Source of the DNA: DTKD01 sp050948905
GTDB lineage: Bacteria; Armatimonadota; UBA5829
Direction of reading: 5' to 3'
Length of the DNA: 64,000 nt
Assembly (NCBI GenBank): GCA_050948905.1
Contig: JBMNES010000001.1
Location: 2,976,001-3,040,000 of the forward strand
Under the pieces are notes generated by a model. It made no database searches. It was not told where the DNA came from and saw nothing but the letters and a program-made list of their open reading frames with translations. Shown here in pieces: positions 51,560 through 59,369 of this stretch; the first letter of the stretch is position 1; every line of letters begins with the position of its first letter. Position numbers and translations under genes: made by a program.

Positions 51560-51961
51560 ATGGAAAGATGTAACAAAACTTGTCGCGGACTGGCCGTTTT
51601 ACTCGCTGTGTTCATTGCTGTCGGGGCAACTATTGCTATAGGGCATTCGAATCGTCAGAGACTTGTTAGGCAACTTATAGGACAGGACGAGCAGTTCGTT
51701 GTGCGACGGTTAGGGTTGCCATTCCTGCGGTACGACAACCCAGAGGACTTCAACCGTTTGCAGACAGTAATGAGAGATGAAGGAATGCCTTTGTATCGAG
51801 ATGTAGTGCCTGCAAAGGGCCAGGTCTGGTTGTACAAGTCAACTTCTACGCGCTGTCTTACCATATATTTCAATCGCGGAGTGGTAGAGAGGGTATTCAC
51901 CACTCACTGGCCAACTCTCCCTGATAAACAGCCGAATGTCCGGGACTCAGAGCCTCGATAA
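51560..51961 (+). CDS. Unrecognised single-pass protein, BamE-like fold suspected
   Basis: 133 residues from ATG 51560 (AAGAGG upstream). One helix (GLAVLLAVFIAVGATIAIG), then RQLIGQDEQFVVRRLGLPFLRYD and CLTIYFNRGVVERVF. The order helix, Gly-Asp turn, Gly-Leu-Pro, strands matches the protein at 48296, suggesting paralogues. No function is assigned. Confidence 0.58.
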   Translation: MERCNKTCRGLAVLLAVFIAVGATIAIGHSNRQRLVRQLIGQDEQFVVRRLGLPFLRYDNPEDFNRLQTVMRDEGMPLYRDVVPAKGQVWLYKSTSTRCLTIYFNRGVVERVFTTHWPTLPDKQPNVRDSEPR

Positions 51962-51986
51962 TGGACCGGATTTCGTTCCGTTGCTT

Positions 51987-52056
51987 GCTTCGGTTGCACG
52001 ACGCCGAAGCTGTGACCGAAGGTCACACTACTAGCTAGAATGATTCGGAGATCGCC
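51987..52056 (+). repeat. Tandem hairpins plus GATTCGGAGATCGCC repeat, copy 2
   Basis: GCTTCGG/CCGAAGC (51987-52010), then TGTGACC-GAA-GGTCACA (52011-52027), then GATTCGGAGATCGCC (52042-52056) shared with 46332-46346. The stretch lies between two genes. Confidence 0.5.
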
Positions 52057-52126
52057 GCCTATCGTAGATGCCGCATTTAGTATACTTATTCGAGCCCATA
52101 GGGCTCGACTGCGGTAGAGGATCACG

Positions 52127-52582
52127 ATGAACATAGGGCCAAGTATATTGGGAATATCCGCTGGTGAAATCTTGCTTCCGGCGTGGCTTCTGTTGAGCCT
52201 GTTCTTACAGACTGTTCTTAAGCGGAGCGGATTCGTGCGACTTGTCCGCAATACAAGCATTGGGATATCCGCGTACATCATCCTCTGGCTCGGCTTGTTC
52301 TTGTCCTCCAGGGGCGGAGACGGACTGGCGACAACTGCCGGCGCTGCTCTGTTGATTACCGGCCATGCTGTACTGTTCGGATGGGCAGTGTCTCCGGATG
52401 GGTGTCGATTCCTATATGCGCCGTTGGGAATACTGTCGAGATACTGGCCATCTTCTCTAATTATGTCCGGCGCGGCCTCAGAGAAGCAAGTGCTCTGGGA
52501 TAGATCATCGTGGATCGTAGCCGGGGTTGTTGTCGCTTTGGATATAGCCATAATACTCAGCATTCGAATGATTCCAATCTAA
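52127..52582 (+). CDS. Unrecognised four-helix membrane protein
   Basis: 151 residues, GAGG upstream of the ATG. Hydrophobic segments at about 15-30, 45-62, 68-88 and 128-148, with a conserved-looking Trp/Pro in VSPDGCRFLYAPLGILSRYWP. No family was recognised. Confidence 0.55.
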   Translation: MNIGPSILGISAGEILLPAWLLLSLFLQTVLKRSGFVRLVRNTSIGISAYIILWLGLFLSSRGGDGLATTAGAALLITGHAVLFGWAVSPDGCRFLYAPLGILSRYWPSSLIMSGAASEKQVLWDRSSWIVAGVVVALDIAIILSIRMIPI

Positions 52583-52623
52583 CTAAATCTATAATTATAT
52601 TGCTGTCTGGTGAGGCGAAACCA

Positions 52624-52968
52624 ATGAATTATGTCAAGATGATGATGCTAATACTCGGCGGTGCTGTGGTACTTGGAATAGCTGATTATGTCGCTCCACA
52701 GACTGCCGCGGCGCCACAAGATATCCAATGGCTTATGATGTTTCACGAAGTCATCTTTGTTGGAGCGTTCGGCGTAGCTGCCGGGAGACTATTGACCAGC
52801 AAATGGTGGTTTCTAGTAGCTATTAGCCCAGTGCTTTATTATGGGCATTTATGCATTTTAATGCAGACCCCTATGTTTCTGTGGTTGGATTCTCGAATGA
52901 TATTATCTATCATATCTGTGATGACGGCAGCTTATGTTGGTGCAGCTACAAAAATCAAAAACACTTAA
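52624..52968 (+). CDS. Unrecognised four-helix membrane protein
   Basis: 114 residues from ATG 52624 (GGTGAGG upstream); an upstream ATG at 52510 would overlap the previous gene. Four hydrophobic segments: MMLILGGAVVLGIADYVA, VIFVGAFGVAAGRLL, WFLVAISPVLYYGHL, ILSIISVMTAAYVGA. Last gene of the rightward cluster. Confidence 0.55.
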   Translation: MNYVKMMMLILGGAVVLGIADYVAPQTAAAPQDIQWLMMFHEVIFVGAFGVAAGRLLTSKWWFLVAISPVLYYGHLCILMQTPMFLWLDSRMILSIISVMTAAYVGAATKIKNT

Positions 52969-53085
52969 GATCTCGACGGACAATTTGAAATACGGCAATG
53001 AACTGCCAGCCGACTTAATCGAGTCACTCTGAACCTGCTGTGACGGCTTTTCCGAAACAACAGTAACTTGCGATCAACTTGAGCA

Positions 53086-53520
53086 TCATCGCCCGACGGC
53101 AAGTAATAACACACCGCCAGCGACCATCGCGATTCCAAGCCATTCGCGAGGCAGAGGGCGTTCGCCAAGAAACGCAAAAGCGAAAACCGCAACGAGTATC
53201 ACGCTTAGTTTGTCTACTGGTGCAACCTTAGAGGCACTGCCGGCTTGCAGAGCACGGAAGTAGCAAACCCAGGAAGCGCCGGTGGCCAAACCCGAAAGAC
53301 CGAGAAACAGCCAGGTCTTTGATGGCAGAGCAAAAGGGTTGCTCCACTTCCCGGCAAACCAGATGAAGCCGGAGAGCACAACCATAATGATTGCCGTTCG
53401 AACTAGCGTTGCCAGGTCTGAGTCGACCCCTTTTATGCCGATTTTGGCAAAAACAGCAGTGAGCGCCGCGAAGATAGCGGAGAGCACAGCGAAATAGAAC
53501 CAGCCAATTGACGGACTCAC
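53086..53520 (-). CDS. One-domain EamA-family transporter
   Basis: 144 residues from a GTG at 53520 with GGGGAGA upstream. Five hydrophobic segments; SGLATGASWVCYFRALQAGSASKVAPVDKLSVILVAVFAFAFLGERP is the EamA signature. Most EamA proteins have two such domains; this half-size form must pair with itself or with another. Substrate unknown. Confidence 0.85.
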   Translation of the reverse strand: MSPSIGWFYFAVLSAIFAALTAVFAKIGIKGVDSDLATLVRTAIIMVVLSGFIWFAGKWSNPFALPSKTWLFLGLSGLATGASWVCYFRALQAGSASKVAPVDKLSVILVAVFAFAFLGERPLPREWLGIAMVAGGVLLLAVGR

Positions 53521-53656
53521 GATTCTCCCCTTACCGCAAGATTTCCTGCTAACCAGCGCTGGATAGTCATATGCTAAAGTATACCACTGCGGCTCAGCTA
53601 CTGCGAACCAGGACACACTACCGCACCACGTGAGCTCTGTGCATGCGATCACGTGC

Positions 53657-53695
53657 GAATATTCGGGAACGGGGTTTCGCGATGCAACAAAAGCG
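53657..53695 (+). repeat. GGGGAAAGGGTTTCC-type repeat, degenerate copy 8
   Basis: ATATTCGGGAACGGGGTTTCGCGATGCAACAAAAG keeps the order of motifs. It lies between the EamA and TIGR02391-like genes. Confidence 0.4.
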
Positions 53696-53786
53696 TCGAT
53701 ATGTGTCCGTGCCGAACATTCTTCTCACCCACAGAATCCAACGACGCCTGTTTCAGCGGAAATCGGACGGTTAGTCATACTGGCAC

Positions 53787-54284
53787 TTACGGCTTACCAG
53801 CCATTTTTGCTTTGCGCATTAGGTGGTTGGCCAAAGCAGTCATTTCAAGAGCGACATCAGGCGGGTCTTCAAGCTTATGTTCGTGCGCTCTTGGATTGCG
53901 TATGCCAGCCATGCACCCAGCGAATATCTGCATATATCCGCGTTGTTCGGCTTGCTGGCTTTGCTTACTCAAGTTACTCAAGCCGTTGATCTTCAGCTTG
54001 GGTTTTTTCTCGTCGAACACGCTTTGCATCAGTAAACTTCCATCCCCGTCCGACTTCGTTTTGTCCTTAATAAAGTTGTTCAGACACTTGAACGCCTCCA
54101 ATACAGCGTGAGCGTAATAGCCATCTATGAAGAGCTGACGGCAGCATTCGACCAACTCAGGTTCGGTAACCATCTGGTCGAACAGCTCTTTATGTTCCAG
54201 TTCATGTTTTTTGCTCGGCGCTGGACAAATCATTTGAATGCGCTTTGCCACGTGCAGAATCCGCTTTGCTTCGGATGCTTTCAT
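53787..54284 (-). CDS. TIGR02391-like (Hypoth_Ymh) protein
   Basis: 165 residues from ATG 54284 (AGGGG upstream). Mostly helical. LFIDGYYAHAVLEAFKCLNN and GCMAGIRNPRAHE are the hallmark segments of TIGR02391/Ymh, a family found in accessory regions and near restriction or defence genes and thought to be HEPN-related (the R-N-x-x-x-H-like RNPRAH would be the catalytic motif). It begins 1 nt after the stop of the winged-helix gene. Confidence 0.75.
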   Translation of the reverse strand: MKASEAKRILHVAKRIQMICPAPSKKHELEHKELFDQMVTEPELVECCRQLFIDGYYAHAVLEAFKCLNNFIKDKTKSDGDGSLLMQSVFDEKKPKLKINGLSNLSKQSQQAEQRGYMQIFAGCMAGIRNPRAHEHKLEDPPDVALEMTALANHLMRKAKMAGKP

Positions 54285-54285
54285 T

Positions 54286-54921
54286 TCAACCCCTGCCATA
54301 GAGATGCTTAGCCATGCTGGCGAATATCTGGTCTATCTGTTCCGGTTTGGCGTTTGGATCAATGTGAATTTGCACGTTGAAGTGAACTGATGGATCAGGG
54401 GACACGTGCTCCTCATTGGTGCTTTGCTTTGTTCCTGTGTACACATAATGCCCGCCCTTTTCCCGGATCAGATCAGCCTGAAGAAAAATATCAATCAGGT
54501 ACTTGGATTTTTCGGTGCCTCGTGTATTACCAGGCATCTGCAACGCGTGGAGAACCCGGCCTGGTAGCTCCTCCTGTGCTATGCTGCCGTTAGCCTTGAT
54601 TTGTTTCAGAACCGCCTGAGTCTGCGGGCAATCATTGATGATCTGGCGCCAGGCAGATGCAACTTCGCTTTTGATCTTGTTGGAAATGGCGAGCGCAAGC
54701 GTCTTGCCATTGTCGGTGAGCCGCTTTTTGTAGACCCCGACCAGAACACCTGCAGACACTAAGAACTTATGGTTTGCTGATACTGCATTTCTGCTCAGGC
54801 CGGAGAAGCTCATAATTTCTTTGATCTCTAGCTCCTTGTCCGGGTTGAGGGCGTATGCGCTGAGTATCTTCTCCAATATATCGTACGTGCTTTCGGGCAA
54901 TTCGAACTTTTGTGATTCCAC
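54286..54921 (-). CDS. Winged-helix protein, DUF5343-like
   Basis: 211 residues from a GTG at 54921, with GGGAGGT 8 nt upstream; no earlier start has such support. A winged-helix region at about 15-75 (IMSFSGLSRNAVSANHKFLVSAGVL). The C-terminus SVHFNVQIHIDPNAKPEQID followed by FASMAKHL is a tail I have seen in DUF5343-type proteins. It forms a two-gene unit with the TIGR02391-like protein. Confidence 0.6.
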   Translation of the reverse strand: MESQKFELPESTYDILEKILSAYALNPDKELEIKEIMSFSGLSRNAVSANHKFLVSAGVLVGVYKKRLTDNGKTLALAISNKIKSEVASAWRQIINDCPQTQAVLKQIKANGSIAQEELPGRVLHALQMPGNTRGTEKSKYLIDIFLQADLIREKGGHYVYTGTKQSTNEEHVSPDPSVHFNVQIHIDPNAKPEQIDQIFASMAKHLYGRG

Positions 54922-55030
54922 TAGCAAATACCTCCCTGTTGGTTTTCTGTTGCACCGAACATTTCGGGTTTCGGCAGCGTAAAATCCTCTGTGTAAATTG
55001 TTATGAGGTAGGTAAGACGCATTCCTCTTT

Positions 55031-55213
55031 ATGATAATGCAATCGGAACGTTTGAAGGAACGCGCTGTGAATGAAGTATACAACGATGAATTGGAAGAGG
55101 CAATAGAGGCCTGGCCCGAGGTTCTTTCCCCGGCGGATTTTAAGTCATCTTATGCCTACTTTAATTGTTCACATTATGTGCTGTTTACTCCTTATTTACG
55201 CTCAGATGCTTAA
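55031..55213 (+). CDS. Possible small protein, unrecognised
   Basis: 60 residues. NDELEEAIEAWPEVLSPADF looks like real protein sequence, but there is no clear ribosome-binding site. It is divergent from the winged-helix gene and could be a remnant or an antitoxin-like partner. Confidence 0.25.
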   Translation: MIMQSERLKERAVNEVYNDELEEAIEAWPEVLSPADFKSSYAYFNCSHYVLFTPYLRSDA

Positions 55214-55260
55214 CATCCGATGTTCATATATACTCTGCCTCACAACTGGTATTCAGAAAT

Positions 55261-55293
55261 CTGTTAGCATTCTGTTAGCAGTTTACTGCTAAC
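55261..55293. promoter_or_regulatory. TGTTAGCA operator-like repeat
   Basis: CTGTTAGCA occurs at 55261-55269 and 55272-55280, and GTTAGCAG (55274-55281) faces CTGCTAAC (55286-55293) around TTTA. Two direct copies plus one inverted copy within 33 nt look like a binding site. The surrounding 55214-55540 shows no gene. Confidence 0.4.
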
Positions 55294-55540
55294 GAATTAT
55301 CCTTCATTTTGGCGGATTGCGACGCGATGTGGGTAAATGGTTCGGTTTGGCTTAAGCACTACTTTGTGCAATGCGTCCAATTGTTTGGGTGGTTGTCTTC
55401 ACCAGGATACATCTCATTACCAGCCGAGACCAGTAAATGGTCAAAACCAGCAGAAGAATACAATACGCGAACTATGCCGCTTTAACATGTGCTATAGACG
55501 CGAAGGATAACACGTCACAAGAAAGTGATCATCACTAAAA

Positions 55541-55573
55541 TCAAAAGTCCACCCCCACAATCGGGAATGGACT
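55541..55573 (-). terminator. Terminator of the tubulin-like operon
   Basis: On the minus strand AGTCCATTCCC pairs with GGGGGTGGACT (two G-U pairs) and TTTTGATTTT follows. It lies 195 nt past the tubulin-like stop. The stretch between (55574-55768) has no start-to-stop gene; one frame ends with LFAIGPWIGFAKNVDEFVF, perhaps a gene remnant. Confidence 0.7.
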
Positions 55574-55768
55574 CTCAATTTGGTAAGTTGATTGATAGGA
55601 CAAGGATTAGAATACGAACTCGTCCACATTCTTGGCAAAACCTATCCAGGGCCCGATGGCGAATAGAGCCGTACTAGCAGCACGACGCCAGATGTGCGAC
55701 GTTATAAAGACGTGGCGCGAACTGGCAGGCTGCCCCTAACGTCGGACTGCTCCCGTCTACGATTCAGG

Positions 55769-58700
55769 TCACGTTGCCTTGGGCCCGCCGAGCAGTGGCC
55801 GTTCTAAGCTCTCCTTGCAGTAAGCGCATTGTTTGACTCGCTTAGCTCTTCCACCGCTGCTGTCCATAATGTAGAGCGAGGACGTTGTATATCCCAGCTT
55901 CCCACCACAACGTGGACAGTGGTATGCGCTACGGCCATCCTCGTCGATCCTGAGCAACGACAATTCCCAAGGGTCTTTGTAGATCGATTGGTAAGCCCTC
56001 AACAATGCTTCATCACCTAAGATGTAATCAAGCAGGCTATCCTCGATATTCTGCCTTGAGAGACTGACATCTCCCTCAACAAAGCGGTTTTCTGCCCCCT
56101 TGATGAAAGTGATCAGTTTGTCCATCTCAACAACTGGATCGTGCAAATCCCGGAACTCTTTTATCTTTTGGTAAACTAGTGCCTCCACGCCTCTACTTCT
56201 CATAAGTGAAGCAACATCGTCCAGATTGTTGCTGAACTGAACAAAACCAGGGTCGGCGGGCGACATAGGTTGATATTCAAACCGATAGTCCCTAGCTCCA
56301 TTGAATTTCACTATGTCGAGTGCAACAGCTACCAAGAACAGATTCTTAGTTCCCGTTCGCTCTTCTTCTATATCGCGAGACCAAGTGATCCATTCGTCGA
56401 TGTCACCGCGACTATGGCAACAGGATTTCTCCTGAGCATTCTCATAGGCGTTGCGCCACTCACTAGGCTGTTCATCAATTAGCATCTGCACAATCCCCAG
56501 CGGGAATGCTCCTCTCTCACGCAAGATGAGCACCTGATTTGGTTCAACCACGTTGAGAGCCTCGACGTCACCACCAATCACCTTTGCACTCTCCAACTCC
56601 TGAGCGAACTCACGGGATTTCGCGTCCTGATGGTCGTAGAATACGAACCCATAATGCTTGTTGGGATGGTCTTGGTGCCTAGGATGACTGAGATTCAGTC
56701 CGAGGAACAGCGCGGATTTCTCTTGAGCGCCCTGCATTATGCTAGCGCAATCCGGTCGTGCCAAAATCCTCTGGATTATATTGTGTTTCTTCAACTCTCG
56801 GAACGCGCTTCGAGCAGGCTTGGCATACTCCAGGAGTTGATCCTCACTTATGTCCTGTATGTCTCTTGCCGTATCGAAGTACCCGATCTTGGATGGGTCC
56901 ATCAACAAACGCTCCAGAGCCTTCTCCACGTAGCCTTGGACGCATTCCATGGCCAGAATACTCTCGAGATCCTCTGGTCTGCCGGCAAAGCCTCGAATGT
57001 CCTTCTCAGCAATCAGACAGTCGTTGTATTCGCGTATTACGGTCTCACCAGGCTCAAACAACTCTGTCCCGTTTATGCTTCGAGTCCATCCGTCTTGAGC
57101 GCTACCTGATGGGACATCGGTCTTCTTATACAGATCATCCATCCCATGAATAATGGAGGTCACCTCAGCTATCATCCCCGAAGCAGAGTCTTCCAGGCGT
57201 TTCCTTATGCTCGCCACGGTAGCGAGAGTATCCTCACAGATGATACACAGTGCTTCTGAGCAGCATTGCCTTAATCGTTGTTCATAATAGTCGGTGAGAA
57301 TTTGGATAAGTTCCCCGGCGTACCTCTCTTTTGCGCGTCGGCTCTGTCCAACGCGCTTGAGCCACCAATCCTGGTGACACTCAAGAAGTTGCTCATACGC
57401 AGTGTTAGCTTGGTCATTTAGACCTGAAATCACTGCGGCCAATGAAGAGTCATCAAGCTCATCTCTCAATGACTTGATGCGTTTCTCAAGCGCATCCAAG
57501 AACATCAAAAGATTCTTGATACCAAAACAGTCGTGTTTGGATAAGAAGAGAGTTACCTCGTCTCTTACTTTCTGACGCGTGAGGCTCCTCAAATGCTGCG
57601 AATTCTCCTCAACAGTTTGAGGCACGATTCTGGACGGAAGGTCAGGAAACACATCAGCCAATCCGCCATCAAATGCAGCGTCAATCTGCTCCCTTACGAT
57701 GGTTGCAAGCTCCGGTGATCCAATAGACTTTGACTGTAACTCACGGAGTTTGCGCGCGATTCTATCGGCCAGAGTTGCGTCCCCCAGCATCGTGAGCTGC
57801 CTGATTGAATTGTCCTTGTTCGTTATTGGCACATTGCCTAAGCGAAGCTTGGTCTGCGTTTCTGTAAGACGGTCACTGTCGCTTCCTGCAAGGAGTTGGT
57901 ACCCGCGCTTTGCCAGGCGTAGCGTACAGGCTTTGTAAACCTTAGCAAATGGGAACTCAACCACACCCAAACCAAACGTGAAGTACTTCTGGGTCGCGCC
58001 CCAGAGATCTCGTTGGATGAAGAATGTCGCTATATTGTCACGCTTATTATCTCTGGGAATCCCACTACTGCCGATGAGATCCGTATAGACATAATCGGCT
58101 GTCGACGTAACTAGCCTTGAATATTCAGACGGATCAGCGCCCCTACTCTGAACCAGATACGTATGCCCGAACGGGGTCATTCCTGGCATCCCTTCCCACG
58201 GTTGGCCGGGTGAGTCTGGGTATTGAACCTTGTACCTGACGCGATCATCAGAGAAGTGGTTTAGCTCCACCAGTGCCGAGTATGCGTTTATGGAGTACAA
58301 CTGGTTGCGTTCCTGCTGAGATGGAAGCAAGAATATCCCGGTTGACTCAAGGTTGTAGCCTGGCCGAGACCTCAAAAAGTAGCCCAGGTCGATGAAAGAC
58401 CCGCTAGCCGTCCCTCCGCACAGAGTTCCTACTACATATACGTAAACAGTGTCGTTGGAAAACGCCACGTTCACAGGAACATCAGACTCTTTTGAGAACT
58501 CAGCGGATGCTTGCTGCGAACTCAACGATACCAGCTTATCCACTTCATCGGATATAACTTTCTTGACTGTCTCATAGTTGAAAAGCAGCGCAAGCCTACC
58601 CATAATACGGATGTTGCTTGCTCCGTTGGCTATGGCTGTGTGCGTGCCCGTGATCTCGGGGATGTCCCAACTCGGAAAATCGATGGATTGCTTGTAATTC

Positions 58701-58954
58701 TGTGGATTGGTGATCAGATTGGCGTAGTCGTTCACATCGATCTTGAGATGAACGCACTTGGCATACCTGCTGGCCAGCGACTCAGGTGCAAGATGCGCAG
58801 TCTCCAGAACTACAGTCCGTATCCAGGGTACATTATCAGGGGATCCGTGTGTCCAGACGATCTTCTCAAGAATCTGATTGCATACCATTGCTCCGGTCGA
58901 TCCGAGACCGATTAATAGGGCCTTGCGTCCGTTTATGGTTATGGGTTCTGGCAT
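55769..58954 (-). CDS. Large tubulin/FtsZ-like protein with C-terminal zinc ribbon
   Basis: 1061 residues. Residues about 10-400 match the Tubulin_2 (PF13809) type: a Rossmann start LLIGLGSTGAMV (16-21 loop), NGASNIRIMGRLALL (109-124), and the tubulin signature as GTLCGGTASGS (176-186) in place of GGGTGTG. Then comes a long, mostly helical region (about 400-1000). The end holds a zinc ribbon with C1013, C1016, C1043 and C1046. It is far longer than FtsZ. Relatives of this superfamily group have been linked to membrane remodelling with vWA proteins. It is the last gene of the operon, 18 nt after the small membrane protein. GTP binding and polymerisation are inferred. Confidence 0.82.
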   Translation of the reverse strand: MPEPITINGRKALLIGLGSTGAMVCNQILEKIVWTHGSPDNVPWIRTVVLETAHLAPESLASRYAKCVHLKIDVNDYANLITNPQNYKQSIDFPSWDIPEITGTHTAIANGASNIRIMGRLALLFNYETVKKVISDEVDKLVSLSSQQASAEFSKESDVPVNVAFSNDTVYVYVVGTLCGGTASGSFIDLGYFLRSRPGYNLESTGIFLLPSQQERNQLYSINAYSALVELNHFSDDRVRYKVQYPDSPGQPWEGMPGMTPFGHTYLVQSRGADPSEYSRLVTSTADYVYTDLIGSSGIPRDNKRDNIATFFIQRDLWGATQKYFTFGLGVVEFPFAKVYKACTLRLAKRGYQLLAGSDSDRLTETQTKLRLGNVPITNKDNSIRQLTMLGDATLADRIARKLRELQSKSIGSPELATIVREQIDAAFDGGLADVFPDLPSRIVPQTVEENSQHLRSLTRQKVRDEVTLFLSKHDCFGIKNLLMFLDALEKRIKSLRDELDDSSLAAVISGLNDQANTAYEQLLECHQDWWLKRVGQSRRAKERYAGELIQILTDYYEQRLRQCCSEALCIICEDTLATVASIRKRLEDSASGMIAEVTSIIHGMDDLYKKTDVPSGSAQDGWTRSINGTELFEPGETVIREYNDCLIAEKDIRGFAGRPEDLESILAMECVQGYVEKALERLLMDPSKIGYFDTARDIQDISEDQLLEYAKPARSAFRELKKHNIIQRILARPDCASIMQGAQEKSALFLGLNLSHPRHQDHPNKHYGFVFYDHQDAKSREFAQELESAKVIGGDVEALNVVEPNQVLILRERGAFPLGIVQMLIDEQPSEWRNAYENAQEKSCCHSRGDIDEWITWSRDIEEERTGTKNLFLVAVALDIVKFNGARDYRFEYQPMSPADPGFVQFSNNLDDVASLMRSRGVEALVYQKIKEFRDLHDPVVEMDKLITFIKGAENRFVEGDVSLSRQNIEDSLLDYILGDEALLRAYQSIYKDPWELSLLRIDEDGRSAYHCPRCGGKLGYTTSSLYIMDSSGGRAKRVKQCAYCKESLERPLLGGPKAT

Positions 58955-58972
58955 AGAATAGCCTCCAAAATC

Positions 58973-59359
58973 CTATTTCCGCGCGGGATGACGACGTGTA
59001 AGGAAGAGCATCACGCCGAAGAAAACAAGAAAAGCCATCAGACTAGCCCAGAACCATACCGGCATGCTGATGTGCAGGATGTATCTGAACAGAATGAATC
59101 CAATGAAGATTAGCCATAGACAGGTGCCGAACCAGCAGCCGAGGCGAGCCATGTTCGGTGGATAGCCTATCCTTAGCGTCAGAGAGGTAAAGATGACCGC
59201 TATTAGATAGCCCACCAGCGCGGAGCCCAATATGTAGGCCAGAGTGACAGTATTCGTGAGCACTTGCACCATGGTAGGTTGTTGTTCATGCTGTGCAAGA
59301 GCTGGTGCCGCGAACGTCGCAAGGCACATTGCTATGGGTAATACATTCTTTGGCTTCAC
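58973..59359 (-). CDS. Small membrane protein of the tubulin-like operon
   Basis: 128 residues. A probable signal peptide (about 1-22, ending APALAQ) and three transmembrane helices: ILGSALVGYLIAVIFTSLTL, LGCWFGTCLWLIFIGFILF and FWASLMAFLVFFGVMLFL. A short basic tail follows. No family was recognised. It starts 10 nt after the vWA-like gene and may anchor the system in the membrane. Confidence 0.7.
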   Translation of the reverse strand: MKPKNVLPIAMCLATFAAPALAQHEQQPTMVQVLTNTVTLAYILGSALVGYLIAVIFTSLTLRIGYPPNMARLGCWFGTCLWLIFIGFILFRYILHISMPVWFWASLMAFLVFFGVMLFLTRRHPARK

Positions 59360-59369
59360 TTCTTCCTCC

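Noticed and set aside
45197..53695. The short palindromic repeats as a CRISPR array
   Set aside because: Spacing is irregular (hundreds to thousands of bases), the copies are degenerate and no cas genes are present.
55574..55768. A tRNA or attachment site after the tubulin-like gene
   Set aside because: No cloverleaf or TTCGA T-loop with matching arms was found; only a terminator and a possible gene remnant are visible.
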